From Demequina flava (GTDB lineage: Bacteria; Actinomycetota; Actinomycetes; Actinomycetales; Demequinaceae): a stretch of DNA of 64,000 nucleotides. Location of the stretch: assembly GCF_000975035.1 (NCBI RefSeq), contig NZ_BBRA01000002.1:372001-436000 (forward strand), in the 5' to 3' direction. Below the pieces are notes generated by a model. That model saw nothing but the letters and a program-made list of their open reading frames with translations, had not been told where the DNA came from and did no database searches. Made by a program: the position numbers and the translations under genes. Below are positions 50,430 to 59,873 of this stretch, in pieces; position 1 is the stretch's first letter, and each line of letters begins with the position of its first letter.

Positions 50430-51083
50430 ATGCCTGAGCAGATCATGACGGTCGCGCAAATTCGTGCCGCCGAGGAGTCCGTGATGCGTTCCGTTCCGGG
50501 GCCGATCTTGATGGCACGAGCGGCCGATGCCGTGGCCGCCGAGGCCGACACCATGCTCACTTCTATTCGGGGCCGGGTTCGCGGGTCGCGTGTTGTAGTG
50601 CTCGCGGGTTCGGGCAACAACGGCGCAGATGGCCTGCTTACTGGTGCGCGCCTCGCCGCGTGGGGCGCCAATGTTGTCGGTGTGCTCACCTCAGGCGCAG
50701 CGGACGGTGCCGCCATGCAGGAATGCGAAGAAGCTGGCGGCGAGCTGGTGTCGCCCGACGACGCTCCAGCAGCGGCAATCAGCGCCGTCGCAGGCGCGGA
50801 TCTCGTGATCGACGCGATCGTGGGCATCGGCTCCAAACCCGGCCTGCGCAAGCCCGCCGAGGGTCTCGTCGCCGCGATTGCAAGCTCGACACCGATCATT
50901 TCCGTCGACATCCCCAGTGGCCTGGATGCCGATGCGTCCGCCGCGGACGCACCCCACGTTCACGCTGACGTGACCGTCACCTTCACCGCGTACAAGGCGT
51001 GCCTGAGCGCGGACCCAGCCCGAGCATCGGCCGGACGTATTGTGCTTGCCCAGGTGGGCGTGCCACCTCTGGCAGGCGTTTAA
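50430..51083 (+). CDS. nnrE: NAD(P)H-hydrate epimerase (YjeF N-domain)
   Basis: 217 aa. Epimerises damaged (R)-NAD(P)HX. Marks: [14 protein letters not shown], the nucleotide loop [27 protein letters not shown] and [15 protein letters not shown] 50430 has CAGACT 6 bases upstream. Usually fused to the dehydratase; here the dehydratase is a separate gene at 51657, with def between them on the other strand (its end overlaps this gene's end by four bases). Confidence 0.92.
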   Translation: MPEQIMTVAQIRAAEESVMRSVPGPILMARAADAVAAEADTMLTSIRGRVRGSRVVVLAGSGNNGADGLLTGARLAAWGANVVGVLTSGAADGAAMQECEEAGGELVSPDDAPAAAISAVAGADLVIDAIVGIGSKPGLRKPAEGLVAAIASSTPIISVDIPSGLDADASAADAPHVHADVTVTFTAYKACLSADPARASAGRIVLAQVGVPPLAGV

Positions 51084-51574
51084 CCCTCGAGGGACTCGCG
51101 AAGTTCGCGCATCGCCTGCTTGCGCACGTCCTTTGCCAGGCGGTCCAGATACAGGTGACCGTCGAGGTGATCGACTTCGTGGTTGATCAGGCGGGCCCAG
51201 ATCTCTTCGCCCTCGATCACGACCTCATTGCCAGCCAGGTCGGTGCCCACGGCGCGTGTGTATGACGGGCGCTCGCAGGGGTACCACAGCCCTGGAACGG
51301 ACAGGCAGCCCTCGTCGCCGAGTTCCTGGAGGTCGGTCGACCGCTCCACGATCTCGGGGTTGAGGATGTAACCAATCTCGCCGTCAATGTTCCACGAGAA
51401 GGCACGGAGCGAGACACCGATCTGGTTGGCGGCCAATCCGGCCCTTCCGTCGTAGTCGACGGTCTCCAGCAGGTCTTCCACGAGAGTGCGGACCTGGTCG
51501 TTGATGTCACGGATCGGATCGCACACCGTACGCAGGACGGGGTCGCCGGTTACTCGGATTTCACGCATTGCCAT
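51080..51574 (-). CDS. def: Peptide deformylase
   Basis: 164 aa. Removes N-formyl from nascent proteins; Fe/Zn enzyme. Motif 1 [11 protein letters not shown], motif 2 with metal ligand Cys90 in DEGCLSVPG, motif 3 His132-Glu133-x-x-His136 in [12 protein letters not shown] 51574 (MAMREIRV); ATG 51568 also possible. Functionally paired with map in this window but not linked to it. Confidence 0.95.
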   Translation of the reverse strand: MAMREIRVTGDPVLRTVCDPIRDINDQVRTLVEDLLETVDYDGRAGLAANQIGVSLRAFSWNIDGEIGYILNPEIVERSTDLQELGDEGCLSVPGLWYPCERPSYTRAVGTDLAGNEVVIEGEEIWARLINHEVDHLDGHLYLDRLAKDVRKQAMRELRESLEG

Positions 51575-51656
51575 GGGCGGCATTCTCTCATGCTCGGCTC
51601 CACGCGCACGAGCATGTCCCTGTCGCTGCGGGAAGCGTTGTGCCAGGGTGGGGAGC

Positions 51657-52508
51657 GTGAACACTGCAGTCACCTGGAACAAGGAATCGGTCCGCGCCCG
51701 CTGGCCGCGCCCGGGCGCCACCGACGATAAGTACTCGCGCGGAGTGGTGGGAGTCATCGCGGGCTCCGAGGCCTATCCAGGTGCTGCCGCGCTCGTGGTC
51801 TCCGGTGCGGCCCGCGCCGGCGCGGGCATGGTCCGCTATGTAGGGCCGATGCGGGCTCAAGACCTCGTACTCCATCATCGCCCTGAGGTCGTGGTCCACG
51901 ACCCGGGAGACACCGCGGAGACACTTCCGCGGGCACAGGCGTGGGTGGTTGGGTCGGGCGTAGCGGACTATCCCGAACAGGACGCCGCGATTGGCTCTGC
52001 GATGGCTGCGGGCGCTCCCCTCGTGGTGGACGCAGGCGCATTGGAGACCGTAGCGAAGGCCCGTGCGGCGGGTGCACGCGAGGCCGCCTCCGACCGGGTA
52101 CTTCTCACCCCGCACGCCGGCGAGCTAGCGCGGACGCTTCAGGCGTTGCGCCACGACGTCACCATCGAGGACGTCTCCGCGGACCGCGCCGGTCACGCGC
52201 GACTGCTCGCGGAAACCTCGCGCGCGGCTGTGTTGCTCAAGGGATCCCGCACCGTCATCGTCTCCCCCGGCGGTGCCACGATCGAACTTCCTGAGGCGCC
52301 CGCGTGGCTCGCCACAGCCGGGTCGGGCGATGTACTGGCCGGAATCGCGGGGGCGGCGCTGGCGAGCGGAATGAACGCCGCGGAAGCTGGCGCCTGCGCC
52401 GCCTGGGTCCACGCCGCAGCGGCCGAGGCCGCGAGCGCTGGCGGACCCATCGTGGCGCTGGACATTGCCAGGGCTGTTCCTGGGGTACTGGCGTCTCTCA
52501 CGTCTTGA
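51657..52508 (+). CDS. nnrD: ADP/ATP-dependent NAD(P)H-hydrate dehydratase (YjeF C-domain)
   Basis: 283 aa from GTG 51657, with CAGGGT 7 bases upstream. Ribokinase-like fold: [51 protein letters not shown], and the anion hole/catalytic [19 protein letters not shown]. Restores NAD(P)H from its hydrate, working with the epimerase at 50430. Confidence 0.93.
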   Translation: MNTAVTWNKESVRARWPRPGATDDKYSRGVVGVIAGSEAYPGAAALVVSGAARAGAGMVRYVGPMRAQDLVLHHRPEVVVHDPGDTAETLPRAQAWVVGSGVADYPEQDAAIGSAMAAGAPLVVDAGALETVAKARAAGAREAASDRVLLTPHAGELARTLQALRHDVTIEDVSADRAGHARLLAETSRAAVLLKGSRTVIVSPGGATIELPEAPAWLATAGSGDVLAGIAGAALASGMNAAEAGACAAWVHAAAAEAASAGGPIVALDIARAVPGVLASLTS

Positions 52509-52599
52509 GGCCCCGGAGCGGCTCACAGTCGCGGAATAACTGAGCGCGTCCATGGCGTTCTTCCTACTGTCACACCGTCAACCAGGAAGGACGAAGACC

Positions 52600-52806
52600 A
52601 TGAGTGATTCTGACCGACTGAGCAATGCCGGAGAAGACGCCAAGGGCAAGGCCAAGGAGGGCTTTGGAAAGGCAACCGACGACGAGCAGATGGAAGCCGA
52701 AGGCAAGTTCGACCAACTCAAGGCTGATGCCAAGGACAAGGTCGAGGATGCCAAGGATGCCGCTGCCGAGAAGTACAACGACTTGACGGACCGCAACAAG
52801 GAGTAG
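52600..52806 (+). CDS. CsbD-like stress protein
   Basis: 68 aa, highly charged, AGGAAGG before the ATG. NAGEDAKGKAKEGFGKATDDEQMEAEGKFDQLKADAK is the CsbD repeat arrangement (KGKxKE..GKxTxDxxxxAEGK). General-stress hydrophilin-like family. Monocistronic and followed by a terminator. Confidence 0.9.
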   Translation: MSDSDRLSNAGEDAKGKAKEGFGKATDDEQMEAEGKFDQLKADAKDKVEDAKDAAAEKYNDLTDRNKE

Positions 52807-52839
52807 CAACTCCTAGCGGTCGCGCGCCGCACGGCGCTG

Positions 52840-52876
52840 AAAGCCCGGGTTCCGCCACTAGCGGGGCCCGGGCTTT
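52840..52876. terminator. Bidirectional terminator between csbD-like gene and gntK
   Basis: aaagcccggg (52840-52849) pairs with cccgggcttt (52867-52876), inner ccgc/gcgg stem. Serves both convergent genes. Confidence 0.88.
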
Positions 52877-52882
52877 GTCGTC

Positions 52883-53404
52883 CTACGGCAGCCGCGTCAA
52901 TGCGTGGTCGACGATCTCCTGAATAGTCTTGCCGGCCGTGTTGATCATCTCCCCCGCCTCGTCGTCCTCGAGGGGCTCGAGGAGCGCGATCTGGGATGCC
53001 ACGAGGGCCGGGGGCATGAAGTGGTCAGCGCGCTCAGAAGAACGCCGCGTGAGCTCCGCCGCATCCGCCTCGAGCACCCCGAACCACACACCGGGCACCT
53101 CCGCACGGATCGCGTCGCGGTAGCGCCTCGCGAGCGCGGAACATGCCACCACGCACCCGCCGCCGGATGCGTGTGACGCGAGTGTTCGTCCCACCGTCGT
53201 CAGCCACGGTCCGCGGTCCTCATCGGACAGTGGCGTGCCGGAACTCATCTTGGAGCGGTTCGCGTCTGAGTGAAGGTCGTCCCCATCAATGAAGGGCACC
53301 TGAAGCCTCGCAGCCAGCGCCGCCCCGATCGTGGACTTCCCCGATGCCGTGGGGCCGGCGATCACGACAAAGTGCGGGTGCTGGGCGCGCTCGGTCCGGG
53401 TCAT
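52883..53404 (-). CDS. gntK: Gluconokinase
   Basis: 173 aa from ATG 53404. P-loop VIAGPTASGKSTIGAAL, DGDDLHSDANRSKMSSGTPLSDEDRGPWL split at the substrate loop, CSALARRYRDAIR and the RSSERADHFMP LID region are typical GntK. Makes 6-phosphogluconate from gluconate and ATP. TAGCAT lies exactly 7 bases before the ATG (leaderless type); a GTG at 53410 would place the start only one base from that box. Confidence 0.93.
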   Translation of the reverse strand: MTRTERAQHPHFVVIAGPTASGKSTIGAALAARLQVPFIDGDDLHSDANRSKMSSGTPLSDEDRGPWLTTVGRTLASHASGGGCVVACSALARRYRDAIRAEVPGVWFGVLEADAAELTRRSSERADHFMPPALVASQIALLEPLEDDEAGEMINTAGKTIQEIVDHALTRLP

Positions 53405-53438
53405 GTGCACGATGCTACGTCGGCCCCATTCGCCCCTG

Positions 53439-53744
53439 CTACACCGCGATGAGTTCTATGTGGACATCCACCGCGTCGTAGAGCTCAAGGCCTTCGGCCT
53501 TCCTGACCGCCGCCTTGATAGGCAGGATGTAGGCGGCGTTTTCCTTGGAGGGAAACATTGAGGTGTCCCAGGTGCTGGTCCCCACCGTCACGCGGACCTT
53601 GACCGCGCCGAACCCCCGGCGCAGGTCGGACTGACGTCCCTCGACGTCGTCAGAGATCCCCTCGGGCACTGTCAGAAACGTCCACACTTGCTGCTTGGCG
53701 CGCCAGGGCCACAGTGCAGCCGTGAATGCGAACGTTTCTCCCAT
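53439..53744 (-). CDS. DUF1905-domain protein
   Basis: 101 aa from ATG 53744, TAGGCT 7 bases upstream. FTAALWPWRAKQQVWTFLTVPEGISDDV...GFGAVKVRVTVGTSTWDTSMFP...AAYILPIKAAVRKAEGL (segments) covers the DUF1905 domain, a small beta-barrel of unknown role often fused to a YdeI-like domain. Here it stands alone. Confidence 0.87.
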   Translation of the reverse strand: MGETFAFTAALWPWRAKQQVWTFLTVPEGISDDVEGRQSDLRRGFGAVKVRVTVGTSTWDTSMFPSKENAAYILPIKAAVRKAEGLELYDAVDVHIELIAV

Positions 53745-53866
53745 GCCGGCCAGCCTATGCGTGCCAAAGCGCTGGCGCAGGTACGCCAGCGCCACTCTCC
53801 ACAAAATCGGCGCGGTTCGCTAGGGTGGATCCGCATCGTCTGCAAAATTTACGTTGAGGGGATCAC

Positions 53867-55075
53867 ATGGGATTCATCAAGGCCTTTTCCGGTGCCATTG
53901 GCGGCACCTTCGCTGACCAGTGGCTTGACTTCCTGGTTCCTCCCCGGGGCGTATCCCCCACCGCCATCCTGTTCCCTGCTGTCGCGCAGGGCACCAACGC
54001 TGGCCGCGGTGCGAACACGCAGGGCAGCGAGAACATCATCTCGAACGGCTCCAAGGTCGTGGTTCCCGCTGGGTACGGGCTGCTGACGTTCCAGGACGGC
54101 CGCATCACAAACTTCATCGCCGAGTCCGGTGGGTATATCTACAACTCCGAGGACCAGCAGGCTCAGTCGCTGTTCGCCGGCGATGGCATCATCTCCCCCA
54201 CAGTCAAGACGTCGTGGGAGCGCTTCAAGTTCGGTGGCCAGCCAGGCGCGCAGCACTTGGCGTTCTACGTGTCGCTCAAGGAAGTGCCGGACAACCGCTT
54301 CGGCACCCAGGGCCCCATCTACTGGGATGACCGTTACTTGGGAACCCAGGCAGGCGCTGTCACACGTGGTTCCTACACGCTCAAGGTCGTCGACCCCGTC
54401 CTGCTTGTCACCAGCATCGTCCCCGCGCCGTACCTGTCCGCCAACGCTGGTGTCTTCGACTTAAACGCTCCCGGCAACCCCGTGGCAGACCAACTCTTTA
54501 ACGAAGTGGTGGGCTCGCTGTCAGCCGCGTTCTCGCGCTACACCAACGCCGGTGAGCGCGGCAACCGTATCTCCCGCATTCAGGGCGACGCCCTTGGTTT
54601 CGCGACCTCCTTGTGGGACGTCATCGAAGAGAACTACCACTGGCAGACCGAACGCGGCATCATCATCGACAAGGCCGCGCTGGTTGCAATTGAGTATGAC
54701 CAGCCCACCGCAGCGCTCCTCGCCGACGTGCAGAAGGCCGATGCCCTGGCTGGGGCGCGTGGCGATTCCTTCCTGCGTCAAAGTGCGGCGCGCGGAATTC
54801 AGGCCGCGGGCGAGACAGGCGGCGGCGATGGGTTGGCCTTCATGGGTATGGGGATGAACGCTGCAGGCGGCGCGCTGGGCGGTCTGATGTCGAACCAGGG
54901 TGGCCCACAGCAGGGTGGGCAGCAGGCACCTCCGGCGCAGCAGGCTCAGGCGACCCCCGCACCCGCACAGGACGACCCCATGGCCGAACTTCGCAAGTAC
55001 AAAGCGATGCTCGACGAGGGCCTCATCACTCAGGACGACTTTGACGCCGTCAAGAAGAAGGTTCTTGGCCTGTGA
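53867..55075 (+). CDS. SPFH-domain protein, YdjI/virion-core-like
   Basis: 402 aa. N-terminus FSGAIGGTFADQWLDFL then an SPFH/band-7-like region (SENIISNGSKVVVPAGYGLLTFQDGRI, GTQGPIYWDDRYLG, YTLKVVDPVLLV) of the YdjI 'virion core' family. Gly/Gln/Pro-rich linker (~315-360), then a C-terminal SHOCT helix (MAELRKYKAMLDEGLITQDDFDAVKKKVL). In Bacillus YdjI works with YdjG/YdjH to recruit the PspA-like YdjF to stressed membranes. First gene of three overlapping genes. Confidence 0.9.
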   Translation: MGFIKAFSGAIGGTFADQWLDFLVPPRGVSPTAILFPAVAQGTNAGRGANTQGSENIISNGSKVVVPAGYGLLTFQDGRITNFIAESGGYIYNSEDQQAQSLFAGDGIISPTVKTSWERFKFGGQPGAQHLAFYVSLKEVPDNRFGTQGPIYWDDRYLGTQAGAVTRGSYTLKVVDPVLLVTSIVPAPYLSANAGVFDLNAPGNPVADQLFNEVVGSLSAAFSRYTNAGERGNRISRIQGDALGFATSLWDVIEENYHWQTERGIIIDKAALVAIEYDQPTAALLADVQKADALAGARGDSFLRQSAARGIQAAGETGGGDGLAFMGMGMNAAGGALGGLMSNQGGPQQGGQQAPPAQQAQATPAPAQDDPMAELRKYKAMLDEGLITQDDFDAVKKKVLGL

Positions 55076-56340
55076 CGGAACAGTCGTGGGAGCCACGGGC
55101 TGACGCCCCGGCTCAGAAGCAGGCGGCAGGCCCCGCACCCTCGTTCGGCGACGGCTGGAAGGGCCAGGTCACGAGCCTGGACACGACGACCGGCAAGGAT
55201 CACGGACAGGACGACTGCCCCAAGTGCGGGTCCACGGAAATCACACACAAGAGCGGCACCATGGCGCTGATGTGCGAGTTCTGCCGGTTTGAATGGATTG
55301 GCGCGCGTCTGGAGGAGACCCACGGCCTGGGAGAGGGCATCGAGGACCTGTCGGGGCGGACCATCGCGTCCGGTGCCGCACAGATCGAGTCCGACAACAA
55401 CCTCGTCACGATGAAGTGCCAGGGCTGCGGGGCTGAAGTCACTGTGGACACCGCGCACGCCGCGCAAGCCCGGTGCCACTGGTGCCGATCGATCCTGTCG
55501 CTCAACGACAAGATGGCCAATGGCGCAGTGCCTGACGGGATCCTCCCCTTCAGCTTGTCGAGGGACCAGGCGATCTCGAAGATCACCGAGTTTGTCGAAG
55601 ACCGCAAGCTCCTCGCGAACCCCAAGTTCAAGGCAGACTTCTCAGCCGAGCACGTAAGGCCCATCTACCTGCCGTACATGGTGGTTGACGGCAATCTTCA
55701 CACCCGTATTCACGGCATCGGAGAGATCCAGACCCGTCGGTACACCGTGAAGCACGGCGACACTCGCACCACGTACTACGACGCGAACGAGTACCAAGTC
55801 ATTCGCCAGTTTGATCTCCAGGCGGACGACCTCATCGTGGAGTCATCTGCGTCGAAGGCGGATTTCCGTACAGAGGTTTCCACCAACAACATCATCAACG
55901 CGATCCTGCCATTCGACGTGAAGAATATGGTCGCGTTTGACTCCAACTACATGGGCGACATCCAGGCGGAGAAACGCGACATGGATATCGACGATGTGTC
56001 CCGCACCACTCACGAGCGGTTCTTGACGATGGCCCGCGAGCGGATCAAGCCAGACCTGCACGCCTATGACCGCGGTGTGCGCGTTACGCATGAGGAAATG
56101 TGGGTGCGCGGTACGCGCTGGACCACCGTCTACCTCCCGGTGTGGCTGTACTCCTACCCTGAGCGCGACGAGCGCGGCAATCTGACGGTGCACTACGTCG
56201 CCGTCAACGGGCGCAACGGCACCACGATGGGTTCCGTTCCCATCAGCGCGAGCAGGCTGTGGGCCGCGACGCTTGGTTGGTCCGCCGCAGCCGCCGCGGT
56301 CTGCTGGCCGCTGGCCCTCGTGTCGATGGTGGCGTCATGA
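55072..56340 (+). CDS. TFIIB-type zinc-ribbon membrane protein, YdjG-like
   Basis: 422 aa. Two zinc ribbons: Cys49/Cys52/Cys68/Cys71 and Cys116/Cys119/Cys135/Cys138; then a conserved region (SLSRDQAISKITEFV, RPIYLPYMVVDGNLHTRIHG, VRGTRWTTVYLPVWLYSYPE) and one hydrophobic C-terminal segment (LWAATLGWSAAAAAVCWPLALV). GTG 55072 overlaps the upstream stop. Matches the YdjG partner of YdjI. Confidence 0.85.
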   Translation: MTEQSWEPRADAPAQKQAAGPAPSFGDGWKGQVTSLDTTTGKDHGQDDCPKCGSTEITHKSGTMALMCEFCRFEWIGARLEETHGLGEGIEDLSGRTIASGAAQIESDNNLVTMKCQGCGAEVTVDTAHAAQARCHWCRSILSLNDKMANGAVPDGILPFSLSRDQAISKITEFVEDRKLLANPKFKADFSAEHVRPIYLPYMVVDGNLHTRIHGIGEIQTRRYTVKHGDTRTTYYDANEYQVIRQFDLQADDLIVESSASKADFRTEVSTNNIINAILPFDVKNMVAFDSNYMGDIQAEKRDMDIDDVSRTTHERFLTMARERIKPDLHAYDRGVRVTHEEMWVRGTRWTTVYLPVWLYSYPERDERGNLTVHYVAVNGRNGTTMGSVPISASRLWAATLGWSAAAAAVCWPLALVSMVAS

Positions 56341-56795
56341 TGGGCGCCGCGTTGGTGACAGAAGTCGCGTACGCCGCACACGTTCACGCAGACGTAATTC
56401 TGGCGTCCTCGGGGTCAGACGGCGACGGGTTCTTTCTCGCTGCAATTCTGGGCGTGGCGCCCTTCGCCGTGGGTGTGTTCGCGCACAAGATGCTCTACCG
56501 CCGCTATCGCAATCAGGACAAGCGGTACCGCTACGAGCACACGACCAAGTCGACCATGGACGACCTTGAGCGGTGGGACACGTTCCTTCAAGAGAAGCGG
56601 CGCATGCGCAACCGCACCATGGCCGGAAGCAACATCGAGAACTCCGAGGTCCGTGCCCAGTACGTCGACATCAAGGAGATGCTGGGCCAGGTGCCGCAAT
56701 CGCCCACTGAGCAGGCAACCTCACAAGACGATGCGGCCGATGCCGCGGGCGAGTCTCGCACCGATCCTGAACAGGGAGACGCGCGCCAGGGCTAG
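56337..56795 (+). CDS. Small membrane protein, YdjH-like position
   Basis: 152 aa from ATG 56337 (ATGA overlap). One clear membrane span (FFLAAILGVAPFAVGVFAHKML), possibly an N-terminal hydrophobic segment, then a basic region (YRRYRNQDKRYRYEHTTKS) and a charged disordered tail. Third gene of the unit; by position it corresponds to YdjH, though sequence similarity cannot be judged here. Confidence 0.72.
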   Translation: MMGAALVTEVAYAAHVHADVILASSGSDGDGFFLAAILGVAPFAVGVFAHKMLYRRYRNQDKRYRYEHTTKSTMDDLERWDTFLQEKRRMRNRTMAGSNIENSEVRAQYVDIKEMLGQVPQSPTEQATSQDDAADAAGESRTDPEQGDARQG

Positions 56796-56810
56796 CACGA
56801 GATCAGCACG

Positions 56811-56839
56811 AAGCCCGGGCGTTTGTGACGCCCGGGCTT
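56811..56839. terminator. Hairpin between the ydj-like operon and the DsbA gene
   Basis: aagcccgggcgt (56811-56822) / acgcccgggctt (56828-56839), 12-bp perfect arms and a 5-base loop. Convergent genes on both sides; no T tract. Confidence 0.82.
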
Positions 56840-56891
56840 CGTGGTTTCCCGCGGTTCTGGCTGCTCCGTTGCGGGCAGACCGTCGAGTCGG

Positions 56892-57677
56892 CTAAAGCGT
56901 GTCGAGGTACTCCACAAGCACGCCAGGCTCGATGTAGTTGATCTCCTCATAGTTGAGCAGCTCGCCGTTGACGGCGACGGACGGCGTTCCCGACATGCCG
57001 CCGTCGAACGCGGCGACGGTCGCATCCGTGATGGCTTCCTCGTACTCGTCGGACAAGATCGCATCGGCCGTCTCCTGTGGAGCCCCGACCTCAAGTGCGA
57101 GGTCCGCGAGTTGGTCCTCTGTCCAGCCGTCTTCGGGCAGGTCGGGCTGACTGGCCATGAGCGAGGCCGTGAACTCGAGATAGACCTCGGGTGCCGTGTT
57201 GGCTACCGCGAGTGCGGCTGCCGCTGAGCGCGTCGAGTACTTCGATGGGAAGTTGCGGTCCAGGATCGAGACCGGGTGATAGACGACGACAGCGTCGCCG
57301 CTGCTCGCAAGCTCTTCGAGCGCGGGCGCGACGCCTGCCTCGAACAGCATGCAGTAGTGGCAGGCGAAGTCGGCGTACACATCGATGACGGGAACGTCCC
57401 CGGTAGCGACGTCGCCGTACGCAGCGCCATCCGTGCCGATGGGCACTGCCCCAAACGAGTCAGGTCCCCACGGAAGCTCCCCCACTGCAACCTCGGCAGA
57501 CGGGGAGTCGGAAGGGCTTGGGGTTGCCGACGCGGCCGGAGCAGTCTCGTTCGCTCCATCAGCCTGGTTTGCAGAGACCTCCGTGCTGCAGGCCGCAAGC
57601 CCAATCGCAAGCGCGCCTGTGAGCGCGGCAATCTTGCTGACACGGGCAAACCGGAATGGTTCAGGCTGAGCGGGCAC
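56892..57677 (-). CDS. DsbA-family thiol oxidoreductase lipoprotein
   Basis: 261 aa from GTG 57677 (GAGG 6 bases upstream; ATG 57722 is the alternative). Signal peptide with lipobox LAAC (Cys30), a Ser/Pro/Ala-rich linker, then a thioredoxin-like domain with VIDVYADFACHYCMLFE (C-x-x-C) and cis-Pro loop MSGTPSVAVNG. Acts outside the membrane in disulfide formation or as a sensor. Partner DsbB/VKOR is not in the window. Confidence 0.9.
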   Translation of the reverse strand: MPAQPEPFRFARVSKIAALTGALAIGLAACSTEVSANQADGANETAPAASATPSPSDSPSAEVAVGELPWGPDSFGAVPIGTDGAAYGDVATGDVPVIDVYADFACHYCMLFEAGVAPALEELASSGDAVVVYHPVSILDRNFPSKYSTRSAAAALAVANTAPEVYLEFTASLMASQPDLPEDGWTEDQLADLALEVGAPQETADAILSDEYEEAITDATVAAFDGGMSGTPSVAVNGELLNYEEINYIEPGVLVEYLDTL

Positions 57678-58205
57678 GGCGCACCTCGACGTAAGTGATG
57701 GGGACAAAAGGGTCACCACCATGTCTACCCGCGCGAATCGATGCTGCCCTGAGCCCAAAGTCCCGGGCTCGATGGTGGCCAAGACTCGGAATTGACTGAC
57801 CGGGGGATATGCCCTCGTGCGGGAGCCCCCCAGTCCATGGCACTTCTTCGTACAGTCCATCCCGGCCGGGGCCACCCCGATAAACTCCACATGTACCAGT
57901 ACCGATGCGACCGGACTAACTAACGCGTCGCTCCCGTCAGCTATTGCCAATCGAGGCCGCGGCAGATCCATCGTCCTCGCGACGATCACGACGACCAACG
58001 TGACTCTAGACGCATGGCTAGACCTTGAGACCTATCGGTGCGGCAGACTGTCGATCCAGCCGGGTCAGGCCTGCGAGCCCATACGTGAGACCCGGGCACT
58101 TCGCGCGCCGTGGGCGGCAAGGCTCGCCGAGTGGTGACGGGGTCTAGGTGTCGCCGTCCGGGTTGCGCGTGGAATCGCGTCTGCATAGTGCGAGGGCACC
58201 CTGCG
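57678..58205. other. 528-bp stretch without a supported gene
   Basis: Between the DsbA gene start and tRNA-Pro. No frame has a ribosome-binding site and recognisable content; several stop-rich frames and the lower codon bias suggest degraded or non-coding DNA. It should contain the promoter of the DsbA gene. Nothing else seen. Confidence 0.5.
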
Positions 58206-58278
<73 letters not shown>

Positions 58279-58793
58279 AGCACTCGTTGCCGAGCGAGGC
58301 AGCTCTAGTACGTCTACGCTCATGCGCACGACTCAAGTGCGGCATCGGCCCCCAGAAACCGCCTGAGCGGCGGCCGCCGTGGCTTCCGTACTGGCGTCGC
58401 CGACGTTGGCGCTCTTGGCTGAGCACCCGGCGGTCAGCGATATGCCCGCAAAGTCAGCGATGCCACCGGTCGTCCACGGCGGATGGCGTGTGTTGTAACG
58501 GCCATCTACTGTCGCCTCATTGAGTTCCAGTTGGCATACCCTTGCCGCCTACCTTGCATCCTGAACTCTCGCAGGGCCACGGGCCAGAGGATTCTCATGC
58601 GTCATCGAGCCGCCTTCCCCGCTGTCCCAGCGCTCCATGTACGTCGCGCGTCGGGAGTGCGGGCGTGGGACGAGATGTGCTGCGAGCAGGAAAGTGATCG
58701 AACACCCAACTCAACGGTGACGAGTGAATACGTCATAGCGAAGAAGGCAGGCACCCCCAGGTGGGCGCTATTGCGATGACGTCCGCCACCACG
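58279..58793. other. 515-bp stretch without a supported gene
   Basis: Between tRNA-Pro and the end of the ABC transporter operon. Contains a gcatcggccc copy (58342). A 98-codon rightward frame at 58483-58779 has no ribosome-binding site and no recognisable domain. Nothing else seen. Confidence 0.5.
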
Positions 58794-59873
58794 TCAACTC
58801 TGGCCCGGGGCGGCGTGCGCTTCAATCGGAACCACCGACGGTGCCCCGTCAACAAAACTGAACACCACGGTCGACCCCTCGCTTACGTCAACTCCGGGAG
58901 GCACATCCGCCTCAATCGCTGCGTTGCCACGGCTTAAGGTCACGGACCGCCGTGCGCCGTTGCGCGTCACCTGGGCAACCGTGCCCGTGTAGACCTCCCC
59001 TGGGTGGGCAGCCGCCGCGCCCCGTCCAAGAAGCTGCACCGACTCGTGCCTCACGACGAGGACCCCAGGCCCCTCCGGAGCCGATTCGGGCACCGCCACC
59101 TGCCCTAGATCTGATGAATGCACTGCCCCGCTGACGACGCCCAGTACGGCGTTGCGCCCTCCCATGAGGCGAGCCACCGCCTGGCATGACGGGCGTGAAT
59201 AGATGCGCTCGACCGTGTCGTGCTGAAGCACCACCCCACTCTCGACCACCGCGATACGGTCAGCCACAGCCGCAGCCTCATCCCGATCGTGCGTCACCAT
59301 CACGATGGTGGGCGGTAGCTCCGTGCGCAGCTCTGCCAAGAGTCCGTGCATGTCTGCGCGCAGGTCAGGGTCGAGTGCGCTGAACGGCTCATCCAACAGC
59401 AGGACGGTGGGACGGGCAGCCAAGGTACGAGCAATCGCTACCCGCTGCTGCTGGCCTCCCGACAAGGAAGCGACGTTGCGATCCGCATAGTCGGGCAGTT
59501 GAACCAGATCCAGATAGGGCACCGCGGCCGCGCGAGCCGCACGCCGCGAGGCACCTGCCGCGCGTAGCGGGAAGGCCACGTTATCGAGGACAGACAGGTG
59601 TGGAAACAGCAGCGACCGTTGGAAGACCATCCCAACCCCGCGACGCTCAGGCAGCACCCCCGTGACGTCACGCCCGTCAATGAGGACCTGGCCTCCGCTG
59701 GGATCCTCCAAGCCAGCGATGATCCGCAGAATGGTGCTCTTTCCGGACCCACTGGGGCCCAGCAACGCGGTGCGAGTCCCCGGCAGGATGTCCAGGTCGA
59801 TGCCGCGCAGCGCCGGCACAGGGTGTCGTTTGAACTCCTTGCTGACCGCTTGAAGAGTGATGGCAGTCGTCAT
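58794..59873 (-). CDS. ABC transporter ATP-binding protein (YnjD/PotA type)
   Basis: 359 aa. Walker A GPSGSGKST, Q-loop, signature LSGGQQQRVAIAR, Walker B VLLLDEPFSALD, H-loop VTHDRDEA, then a C-terminal TOBE domain (~residues 260-355, VYTGTVAQVTRNGARRSVTLSRG). Energises import through the two permeases encoded just upstream. Overlaps the permease gene by four bases. Confidence 0.95.
   Translation of the reverse strand: MTTAITLQAVSKEFKRHPVPALRGIDLDILPGTRTALLGPSGSGKSTILRIIAGLEDPSGGQVLIDGRDVTGVLPERRGVGMVFQRSLLFPHLSVLDNVAFPLRAAGASRRAARAAAVPYLDLVQLPDYADRNVASLSGGQQQRVAIARTLAARPTVLLLDEPFSALDPDLRADMHGLLAELRTELPPTIVMVTHDRDEAAAVADRIAVVESGVVLQHDTVERIYSRPSCQAVARLMGGRNAVLGVVSGAVHSSDLGQVAVPESAPEGPGVLVVRHESVQLLGRGAAAAHPGEVYTGTVAQVTRNGARRSVTLSRGNAAIEADVPPGVDVSEGSTVVFSFVDGAPSVVPIEAHAAPGQS

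Noticed and set aside
58483..58779. 98-codon frame beside tRNA-Pro
   Set aside because: Cys/Arg-rich low-bias translation, no start signal.
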